This document shows positions 1-6,074 of a stretch of 6,948 nt of DNA, piece after piece. Below the pieces are notes generated by a model. That model did not search any database and was not told where the DNA came from. It was given only the letters and a program-made list of their open reading frames with translations. The translations under genes and the position numbers were made by a program. Origin of the DNA: an uncultured Muribaculaceae bacterium (GTDB taxonomy: Bacteria > Bacteroidota > Bacteroidia > Bacteroidales > Muribaculaceae); NCBI GenBank assembly GCA_910579605.1, contig CAJTUG010000040.1, forward strand, positions 12,642-19,589, in the 5' to 3' direction. Every line of letters starts with the position of its first letter. The first letter of the stretch is position 1.

Positions 1-58
1 ATAAAAATAATCATGTTTAAGAGCGCAAACGCACATCCAAGGGACGTACTTGCTTTTG

Positions 59-66
59 CAAAATTA
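59..66 (-). promoter_or_regulatory. Candidate leftward promoter -7 element
   Basis: Read on the minus strand, these bases are TAATTTTG, an exact match to the Bacteroidota primary sigma factor -7 consensus TAnnTTTG. Transcription would start near base 50-55 and run left out of the window, towards a gene whose start may be at the minus-strand ATG at 14-12 or 36-34; both frames stay open to the edge. A TTTG lies upstream, but only 13 nt away, whereas about 19-21 nt is normal, so the -33 element is weak or absent. The rest of 1-228 is AT-rich and shows no convincing gene, tRNA or repeat. A TAATTTAG at 157-164 is a weak rightward candidate for the DUF805 gene. Confidence 0.3.
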
Positions 67-228
67 GAAAATTTCTTTTCAAAATTATCATTCTCAGTCT
101 ATTTTTTTGAGCATAATCGCAAATGCTTATCAACCAAAAAAGCAGTAAAGTGTTTATAATTTAGATGACTATATATAGGACACGTCTTCCAACATTCATA
201 AGAAATAATTTATAAACATAATGAGGAT

Positions 229-606
229 ATGTATCAAGAACAATTAGGTTTTACAGAGTCTGTGAAAAGGGCGTTCGGAAATGATTATTGCAAATTCACA
301 GGCCGTGCATCAAGATCGGAATATTGGTGGTTCGCATTGTTTAATTTTATAGTATATGCAATCATAGCCACGATTTTCAATCCTAATGGGAGCACTTACT
401 CGATTATAACGGGTATTTATGGACTTGTGGTGTTACTTCCGTCTATAGGACTGTCAATACGCAGAATGCATGATATTGGCCGCTCCGGATGGTGGATTCT
501 TATCAATCTTGTACCTGTGGTCGGATGGATAGTATTCATTGTTTTTGCATGTCAACCGAGCCAGCCTCAAGAGAATCAATATGGTCCTGTTCCTAATATG
601 GTTTGA
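229..606 (+). CDS. DUF805 family small inner-membrane protein
   Basis: This 125-residue protein carries the hallmarks of the DUF805 family (YhaH-like). An N-terminal cytosolic stretch holds the FTGRASRSEYWWF motif (about residues 23-35), and the mid-protein motif RRMHDIGRSGWW spans residues 78-89. The C-terminus ends in the NQYGP motif (116-120). Three hydrophobic segments are visible at about 34-52, 56-76 and 88-107. Length is typical of the family. The biochemical role of DUF805 proteins is not established; they are found in many bacteria, often as single genes. The start is the only ATG that includes the whole conserved N-terminus; the GAGG just before it lies too close to serve as a normal ribosome-binding site. 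The gene stands alone, closed by the hairpin at 626-668, so it is probably not cotranscribed with serB. Family assignment is firm, function is unknown. Confidence 0.9.
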   Translation: MYQEQLGFTESVKRAFGNDYCKFTGRASRSEYWWFALFNFIVYAIIATIFNPNGSTYSIITGIYGLVVLLPSIGLSIRRMHDIGRSGWWILINLVPVVGWIVFIVFACQPSQPQENQYGPVPNMV

Positions 607-625
607 CAAATTCCATTTGCACATT

Positions 626-668
626 AAAAACGCCGAATTGTCTTAAAAATACTTTCCGGCGTTTTTTT
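626..668 (+). terminator. Rho-independent terminator after the DUF805 gene
   Basis: A perfect 10-bp stem pairs AAAAACGCCG (626-635) with CGGCGTTTTT (657-666), around a 21-nt AT-rich loop, and is followed by further T residues to 668. It begins 20 nt after the DUF805 stop codon. Because the A-tract before the stem mirrors the T-tract after it, the hairpin could in principle work in both directions, though no minus-strand gene needs it. The large loop is slightly unusual. The hairpin separates the DUF805 gene from the serB operon. Confidence 0.8.
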
Positions 669-679
669 AGTGTGTTCAC

Positions 680-710
680 TTGCATATGGCGTGGATTTTA
701 TGTTATTTTG
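680..710 (+). promoter_or_regulatory. Candidate promoter of the serB operon
   Basis: TTG at 680-682 and TTATTTTG at 703-710 are separated by 20 nt. This resembles the Bacteroidota promoter pattern TTTG, 19-21 nt, TAnnTTTG, with one mismatch in the -7 box (second base T instead of A). An overlapping TAAAATTTG at 713-721 is an alternative with one extra base. Position supports the call: it sits after the terminator at 626-668 and before the chosen serB ATG at 738, giving a leader of only about 20-25 nt. No operator or riboswitch-sized leader fits in this space. Confidence 0.4.
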
Positions 711-737
711 CATAAAATTTGGACTATTCCAATTTAT

Positions 738-1973
738 ATGGAAAATATTGAACTTATTCTCATAAAGATTTCGGGCGACGACCGTCCAGGCGTAACTTCC
801 GCACTAACAGAAATTTTGGCGCGGCATGATGCCGGTATTCTTGACATCGGCCAAGCTGATATTCACCATAGTCTTTCCCTTGGTATTTTGTTTCGCACCA
901 CTTCCGACCGTTCGGGCGATATAATGAAAGACCTTCTTTTCAAGGCCTATGAATTGAAGGTTAAAATCCGCTTTGAGCCGGTATCTATTTCTGATTATGA
1001 GAAGTGGGTTGGACGCCAAGGTAAAAATCGATGGATTATTACTATTTTGGGGCGCCGTCTCACAGCTAAGCATATAGCACTTGTAACTGACGAAATTGCA
1101 CGACAGAATCTCAATATCGACGGCATCCAACGTCTTACCGGGCGTATGCCACTTGGCGATGAAGAACCGAAATCAAAATCATGCGTAGAATTCTCTGTAC
1201 GAGGTAATCCACGTGATATCACGGCCATGAGGCGACGTTTTCTGCAAATTTCCCAAGAAGACGAATTTGACATTTCTTTGCAAGAAGACAATGTGTTCCG
1301 CCGTTGCCGCCGACTTATATGTTTTGATATGGATTCTACGCTGATCGAGACAGAAGTTATCGATGAGCTTGCCGACCGAGCAGGAGTCGGCGACCAAGTG
1401 AGAGCCATAACCGAAAGTGCCATGCGAGGCGAAATAGATTTTTGCGAGAGCTTCCGCCAAAGAGTTGCCCTCCTTAAGGGTTTAGACGAAAGCGTAATGC
1501 AAGAAATCGCTACCAATCTTCCTATAACTGAAGGTGTGGAACGCATGATGCACGTTCTAAAGAGAACAGGATACAAGACTGCTATTCTTTCGGGTGGTTT
1601 TACGTATTTCGGTAATTATTTGAAACAGCGTTTCGGATTTGACTATGTTTATGCCAACGAGTTGGAAATTGAAAATGGCAAACTTACCGGAAGATACGTT
1701 GGTGATATAGTAGACGGTAAGCGCAAAGCGGAATTGCTTAAAATTATAGCTCAGGTGGAGAATATCAATATTGCTCAGACCATAGCCGTAGGGGATGGTG
1801 CCAATGATTTGCCTATGCTCTCTACCGCAGGTCTTGGCATTGCATTCCATGCCAAACCGAAAGTAAAGCAAACCGCACGTCAGTCTATATCTACTATCGG
1901 ACTTGACGGCGTTCTCTATTTTCTTGGTTTCAAAGACAGTTTTATTACCGACAATACAAGCCACGAGGAATAA
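738..1973 (+). CDS. serB: Phosphoserine phosphatase SerB with two ACT domains
   Basis: SerB hydrolyses O-phospho-L-serine to L-serine, the last step of serine synthesis from 3-phosphoglycerate, in the cytosol. The 411-residue protein has two N-terminal ACT-like regulatory regions (about 4-82 and 98-182), then a HAD-superfamily phosphatase domain (about 190-400). HAD motif I is FDMDST, with nucleophile D197 and acid/base D199. Motif II is SGG with S285. A lysine in DGKRK (K328 or K330) fits motif III. Motif IV is GDGANDLPM with D353 and D357. ACT domains usually bind amino acids, so feedback by serine is plausible but not shown. The ATG at 738 is chosen because the ACT domain begins directly after it. 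The frame stays open upstream to a TTG at 603, but that 45-residue extension would be translated through the terminator hairpin and looks like no domain. It is first in a tight run, 13 nt before the hydrolase gene. Confidence 0.95.
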   Translation: MENIELILIKISGDDRPGVTSALTEILARHDAGILDIGQADIHHSLSLGILFRTTSDRSGDIMKDLLFKAYELKVKIRFEPVSISDYEKWVGRQGKNRWIITILGRRLTAKHIALVTDEIARQNLNIDGIQRLTGRMPLGDEEPKSKSCVEFSVRGNPRDITAMRRRFLQISQEDEFDISLQEDNVFRRCRRLICFDMDSTLIETEVIDELADRAGVGDQVRAITESAMRGEIDFCESFRQRVALLKGLDESVMQEIATNLPITEGVERMMHVLKRTGYKTAILSGGFTYFGNYLKQRFGFDYVYANELEIENGKLTGRYVGDIVDGKRKAELLKIIAQVENINIAQTIAVGDGANDLPMLSTAGLGIAFHAKPKVKQTARQSISTIGLDGVLYFLGFKDSFITDNTSHEE

Positions 1974-1986
1974 ACCCAAACCATAA

Positions 1987-2757
1987 ATGGAACAACGAAT
2001 AGAAATAGATGGTGTAGGCATGCGCTACGATAAATATGGCTCAGGCAGCCAAGAAGTAATCGTGATGCATGGTTGGGGTTGCAAAGCATCTACTGTAGAT
2101 ATTCTTGCGCAAGCTGCGACCGGAAACAACACTACTGTTTACAATCTGGATCTTCCAGGTTTCGGAGACTCCGACGAACCCACCTCTGTTTGGGGAGTAG
2201 ACGAATATACCTCATTCGTAAAGGCTTTTGCCGACCGAGTAGGCATCAAGAAGCCGGTTCTGATTGGGCATTCTTTTGGCGGACGCATATCAATTCTATA
2301 TTCGTCCAAATGGGATACAGAAAAAATAATACTCGTTGATGCAGCAGGTATAAAACCCCACCGAGGAGCTAAATATTATTTCAAAGTTATACCATTTAAG
2401 ATAGCAAAAAAGATTTTGCCTTTATTAGCCGGAAGAAAAAGGTCTGCTGCAATAATCGACAAATGGCGTCGCAAAGCCGGTTCTTCGGACTACAACAATG
2501 CCAGTCCACTAATGAAAAAAATTCTAAGCAAAGTCGTAAACGAGGATTTAACCGACCGCCTGGGATTGATATCGGCTCCGACTCTTCTCATTTGGGGAGC
2601 AAAAGATACTGCAACACCACTTAGCGACGCAAAGAAAATGGAAAAACGCATACCCGACGCAGGACTCGTCTTATATCCGGAAGCCGGACATTATTCTTTT
2701 TTAGACCGGCCTGCACAAACGCAAGCGGTAATAGCCAGTTTTTTAAAAACAAGATAA
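1987..2757 (+). CDS. Alpha/beta-fold hydrolase linked to Mur ligase and Ddl genes
   Basis: This 256-residue protein has the full alpha/beta-hydrolase catalytic set. The oxyanion-loop motif MHGWG is at 27-31, the nucleophile elbow GHSFGG at 94-99 with S96. The acid is probably D207 in WGAKDTATP, and the catalytic base is H235 in EAGHYSF. There is no signal peptide, so it should be cytosolic. The lid region (about 121-190) is unusually rich in Lys and Arg with hydrophobic residues between them, which could let it lie on the membrane surface; that is inference. The reaction cannot be read from the sequence: esterase, thioesterase, peptidase or C-C hydrolase are all possible within this superfamily. 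It starts 13 nt after serB and ends 6 nt before the Mur ligase, so a role with the two downstream ligases is more likely than one in serine synthesis. Fold call is firm, substrate unknown. Confidence 0.9.
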   Translation: MEQRIEIDGVGMRYDKYGSGSQEVIVMHGWGCKASTVDILAQAATGNNTTVYNLDLPGFGDSDEPTSVWGVDEYTSFVKAFADRVGIKKPVLIGHSFGGRISILYSSKWDTEKIILVDAAGIKPHRGAKYYFKVIPFKIAKKILPLLAGRKRSAAIIDKWRRKAGSSDYNNASPLMKKILSKVVNEDLTDRLGLISAPTLLIWGAKDTATPLSDAKKMEKRIPDAGLVLYPEAGHYSFLDRPAQTQAVIASFLKTR

Positions 2758-2763
2758 GACAAT

Positions 2764-4359
2764 ATGATAATAGCACTTTTTGTTGTTTCTGCAATCTTTT
2801 CAATAGTACTGGTTACTCTTGAGTTCCGACGCGACCTCATGATGTTCCAGCAGAACTCATACCGTCCCGACAGATATCGTCATTGGCTTGCAGAAAGCGG
2901 CGACAGTACCTCAATGATGCGACTTGGAGGATTTATTGTTTTCTTTGCAGCTATTGTTGGCTTCGGCCATATAATTGCGGGAGATATACTTATTGCAATA
3001 TTTTCGTTATTTGCCTCTATAAACTTGGCGAGAAGAAAATATAAAAAACCGCTTGTAATGACATTGCGAGCCACAAGGATACTCGTGACATCGCTTGTTA
3101 TGGCAGCAATAGTGTGCGCTTTAGCTGTAATCTTTTTTGCACCAATAGCATGGACGCCGTCGCTTTTCGCACTTGCAGAGGCTTCTATTGGATGTTATTG
3201 TCTATCGCACTTATTTATCTTAGCTGCAAATGCCGTTTTAGATCCTTGGGAAAAAAGCATTAACCGCCGATATTATAACGATGCCAAGAACCGTCTTGAA
3301 TCCATGCCTCAACTCAAAATCATAGGAATTACAGGCAGCTATGGTAAAACGACCACGAAACATTATCTCCACAGAATTCTTTCGGAACATTACGACACAT
3401 TGATGACTCCTGGTAGCTATAACACCACTTTAGGCGTTGTCCGTACTGTGAGGGAAATGCTCAAGCCCTATCATCAGGTTTTTATAGTAGAGATGGGAGC
3501 CAAGCAAAAAGGCGACATCAAAGAGATCTGTGAGCTTGTGAATCCACAAGCCGGAATAATTACAGCTGTTGGCCCTCAGCACCTTGAATCGTTCAAGAGT
3601 TTGGATAACGTTCAGTCTACAAAATTTGAGCTTGCAGATGCTATTCCACAAGAGGGGTTTGTCCTTGTCAACAACGATTTCCCCAAGATTGCCGAAAGGG
3701 AAGTCGACAACACCCGTTGCATACGCTATGCACTCAATAACGAGAAAGAGTCCCAATATATAGCAACTAATATTATCTATGGCGCTACAGGCTCAACCTT
3801 TATGGTTGAAGATATTCGCGACAATTGGACTATCGAGCTTGCGACTCCACTTGTTGGCGAATGTAATATCTCAAATCTCACAGCTGCAGTTGCTATGGCG
3901 CACAGCCTTGGAGTTCCCGACGCTAAAATCGCTTATGCAGTGAGCCGGATGGAACAGGTTGAACACCGCATGTTCATCAAACGTATTCCTGGGAGTCTAA
4001 CCATAATAGATGATGCGTTCAACAGTAATCCGGTTGGCTCTTCTATGGCACTTGACGTGTTGGCGGCTATGCCAGGCAAACGTATTCTCATAACCCCAGG
4101 CATGATTGAACTTGGAGACCAGGAGTTTGAACTCAATGAAAAGTTCGGATTCAAAGCAGCCTCTTGTGCCGACATAGTTATCATTGTAGGAAAATACAAC
4201 CGCGAATCCATAACCAAGGGTCTAAAAGATGGCAAAATGCCTGCAGAAGGAATAATCCATGCTGATACATTCAACGATGCCCAAGCAATATTAAAATCTG
4301 TTTCGCAAGCAGGAGACACCGTTCTCTACGAAAACGATCTACCCGATACCTTTAAGTAA
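2764..4359 (+). CDS. Membrane-anchored MurF-like Mur ligase
   Basis: Mur ligases join amino acids or peptides to a carboxylate using ATP; MurF adds D-Ala-D-Ala to UDP-MurNAc-tripeptide. Residues about 185-531 match the MurF-type central and C-terminal domains. These include the P-loop GITGSYGKTTTK (188-199), the stretch EMGAKQKGDI (243-252), H273 in QHLESF and K287 in STKFEL, a likely carbamylated-lysine position. They also include EHRM (400-403) and DDAFNSNP (416-423), close to the MurF DDAYNANP motif. The first 160 residues are not the usual UDP-substrate domain. They are strongly hydrophobic, with about five membrane segments (near 2-19, 53-71, 73-88, 106-126, 131-158). At 531 residues it is about 80-100 longer than typical MurF. 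The C-terminus reads LYENDLPDTFK, where MurF usually has a KGSR-containing end. The ligase part should face the cytosol. It lies 17 nt before the Ddl-like gene, which could supply its dipeptide. I do not assign murF, because the missing substrate domain argues for a different acceptor. Confidence 0.85.
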   Translation: MIIALFVVSAIFSIVLVTLEFRRDLMMFQQNSYRPDRYRHWLAESGDSTSMMRLGGFIVFFAAIVGFGHIIAGDILIAIFSLFASINLARRKYKKPLVMTLRATRILVTSLVMAAIVCALAVIFFAPIAWTPSLFALAEASIGCYCLSHLFILAANAVLDPWEKSINRRYYNDAKNRLESMPQLKIIGITGSYGKTTTKHYLHRILSEHYDTLMTPGSYNTTLGVVRTVREMLKPYHQVFIVEMGAKQKGDIKEICELVNPQAGIITAVGPQHLESFKSLDNVQSTKFELADAIPQEGFVLVNNDFPKIAEREVDNTRCIRYALNNEKESQYIATNIIYGATGSTFMVEDIRDNWTIELATPLVGECNISNLTAAVAMAHSLGVPDAKIAYAVSRMEQVEHRMFIKRIPGSLTIIDDAFNSNPVGSSMALDVLAAMPGKRILITPGMIELGDQEFELNEKFGFKAASCADIVIIVGKYNRESITKGLKDGKMPAEGIIHADTFNDAQAILKSVSQAGDTVLYENDLPDTFK

Positions 4360-4376
4360 ACTCAAGCAAAAAATAT

Positions 4377-5564
4377 ATGAAAACCAAAATAGGTGTTTTC
4401 TTCGGCGGACGTTCCACCGAACACGAAATATCAGTTATTTCTGCTTGCCAAGCTATGGCAGCAATAGATTCCGACAAATACGAAATTGTTCCCATATATA
4501 TTTCCAAACAGGGCGCATGGTATACCGGCGATGCTCTTACAGATACAAAAAACTATAAAGACATCAAAAAGTTGATATCTGAGTGCACTCAAGTATACAT
4601 GAGGCCTATATATGGTGATTATAAGCTCTACCGTTCAGAGCAGAAAATGTTTAAAAACAACGTAGTGTCTGAACTTGATGTCGTTATTCCCGTTCTTCAT
4701 GGTTCCAATGGCGAAGACGGTATTTTTGAAGGCGTTTTGGAAACGATAGGAATACCCTATGCAGGATGCAATACGTTGTCGTCGGCGAACGGTATGGACA
4801 AAATTACTATGAAGATGATTCTTCAAGCATCTGGGATACCTGTTGTAGACTATGTTTGGTTCACAGACAAACAATGGTTTATTTCGCGCAAAGAACTTGA
4901 AAAAGAAATTGAAACCAAAATTGGCTTTCCTGTTATTGTAAAACCAGCCAATTTGGGTTCAAGCGTAGGTATTGGACGGGCAGACAATCTCAACCAGCTT
5001 GCCGACCGAGTTGCCGACGCCCAGAAATACTCTACTCGTATAATAGTTGAAAAAATGGTAGAAAATCTTCAGGAAATAAACTGCTCTGTTTTGGGAGATG
5101 CCGACGAATATGAAACGTCTGTCCTCGAAGAACCTATAAAAAGCGGAGAAATTCTATCATATACGGATAAGTATATGGGTGGAAGCAAAGACAATCGCGG
5201 TATGCATGCATCGGCAAAGCGTATACCGGCAGATCTACCCAAAGATGAAACAGAAAGAATACAATTTCTCGCAGCTGAAACATTCCGCGTCCTTAGCTGC
5301 CATGGGGTAGCTCGTGTAGATGTGATGGTTGATGCAAAAACACGTCAAATTTATGTAAATGAGATAAACACAATCCCTGGTTCTTTGTCATTCTACCTTT
5401 GGGAAGCTGCCGGACTCAAATTCCCTGACCTCATGGAAAAATTGGTGCGCTTGGCACTTAAACGTAAACGAGAACAAGAAAGCAAGATAATAAGCTACGA
5501 TGCCAATATTTTTGCTCTTGGCTCAGGGATTAAAGGGGCGAAAGGTTCTAAAGGAATAAAATGA
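4377..5564 (+). CDS. ddl: D-alanine--D-alanine ligase-type ATP-grasp enzyme
   Basis: Ddl enzymes condense two D-alanines using ATP in the cytosol, and MurF uses the product. Catalytic positions known from E. coli DdlB are present. E15 is in GGRSTEHEIS, K189 in IVKP, S195 in LGSSVG, and Y266 in the omega loop (TDKY). R313 and D315 are in ARVDVM, and Mg ligands E329 and N331 are in NEINTIPG. HGSNGEDG is at 108-115. A Tyr at 266, not Phe, argues against a D-lactate-adding ligase. Two things are odd. After TIPG the loop reads SLSFYLWE, where DdlB has MTSHSLVP, so the serine that holds the second D-Ala carboxylate (S281) is replaced by Tyr340. The protein is also long (395 residues against about 305-365), with an insert at about 50-100 and a Gly/Lys tail. 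The symbol reflects family only; the true second substrate is open. It lies 17 nt after the Mur ligase and 6 nt before the OMP gene. Confidence 0.88.
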   Translation: MKTKIGVFFGGRSTEHEISVISACQAMAAIDSDKYEIVPIYISKQGAWYTGDALTDTKNYKDIKKLISECTQVYMRPIYGDYKLYRSEQKMFKNNVVSELDVVIPVLHGSNGEDGIFEGVLETIGIPYAGCNTLSSANGMDKITMKMILQASGIPVVDYVWFTDKQWFISRKELEKEIETKIGFPVIVKPANLGSSVGIGRADNLNQLADRVADAQKYSTRIIVEKMVENLQEINCSVLGDADEYETSVLEEPIKSGEILSYTDKYMGGSKDNRGMHASAKRIPADLPKDETERIQFLAAETFRVLSCHGVARVDVMVDAKTRQIYVNEINTIPGSLSFYLWEAAGLKFPDLMEKLVRLALKRKREQESKIISYDANIFALGSGIKGAKGSKGIK

Positions 5565-5570
5565 TACATT

Positions 5571-6074
5571 ATGAAAACCACAGGTTTATTTACAGCTCTT
5601 TTTTTGGCAACAATAATACCATTTTCTGCCCAAGCTCAAAAAGGAGAACGTTCATTCGGGCCACGTGTAGGGTACGTTACTAAAAACGACGGTATTCTCG
5701 CAGGTCTCACATTCCAATATTCCTTTTCCAATCATTTCCGCTTGGCGCCGGAAATCGACGTGGTTTTCAGGAACAACGACCTTGATGCGTTGACAATTTA
5801 TGTCAACACTCATTATCCAATTTCCTTTGCTTCAGACAAGGCTGCATTCTACCCTGTTGCCGGTATTAATTTCTCTTCATGGTCGAGGCACAATGTCAAT
5901 AACCCCGCCAGCGACGATGTGACCTCACATACTAATTGTTTTGGAGTGGATGCCGGTGCAGGAATTGAATATAAGTGCAGCAACTCTTTAAAAATTAATT
6001 TTGAAGCCGTATATACCCTTATAAAGCATTTCCCAAATGCCAAGGTTTCTGTCGGCATTAACTACGTGTTCTAA
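5571..6074 (+). CDS. Small secreted outer-membrane beta-barrel protein
   Basis: The 167-residue precursor begins with a clear Sec signal peptide: KT, a hydrophobic core at about 5-18, and a likely signal peptidase I site after AQA (residue 22). The mature protein, about 145 residues, shows alternating polar and aromatic/hydrophobic strands, for example FGPRVGYV, LAGLTFQYSF, FRLAPEIDVVF, FYPVAGINF, GVDAGAGIEY, LKINFEAVYTL and VSVGINYVF. It ends in Phe, as outer-membrane barrels do for recognition by the BAM complex. The size suits an eight-strand barrel of the Bacteroidota porin-like or OmpA-like type. Mature cysteines C123 and C136 (precursor numbering) could form a disulfide, but this is inference. 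No peptidoglycan-binding domain is present. Its role is unknown: adhesin, structural or small-solute barrel are all possible. It starts 6 nt after the Ddl-like gene, and its stop codon overlaps the tsaD start by one base. Confidence 0.85.
   Translation: MKTTGLFTALFLATIIPFSAQAQKGERSFGPRVGYVTKNDGILAGLTFQYSFSNHFRLAPEIDVVFRNNDLDALTIYVNTHYPISFASDKAAFYPVAGINFSSWSRHNVNNPASDDVTSHTNCFGVDAGAGIEYKCSNSLKINFEAVYTLIKHFPNAKVSVGINYVF

Noticed and set aside
13..159. Open frame of 48 codons on the + strand starting MFKSANAHPRDV
   Set aside because: It has no recognised domain, no ribosome-binding signal, and overlaps a likely leftward promoter; too little evidence for a gene.
155..164. TATAAT / TAATTTAG as a promoter for the DUF805 gene
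   Set aside because: No -35 or -33 partner at the right distance, and such AT-rich matches are expected by chance here; mentioned only as weak.
995..1576. Long minus-strand frames opposite serB and the Mur ligase
   Set aside because: They mirror the codon pattern of well-supported + strand genes, have low-complexity Ser/Arg-rich products and match no domain.
1371..5010. The 10-mer GCCGACCGAG occurs three times (1371, 2230, 5001)
   Set aside because: Each copy encodes Ala-Asp-Arg in frame within a helix of a different protein; shared codon use explains it better than a repeat element.
4377..5564. A vancomycin-resistance D-Ala-D-Lac ligase (VanA type)
   Set aside because: The omega loop has Tyr266 in TDKY, not the Phe or VanA-type His loop, and no vanH, vanX or regulator genes are nearby.
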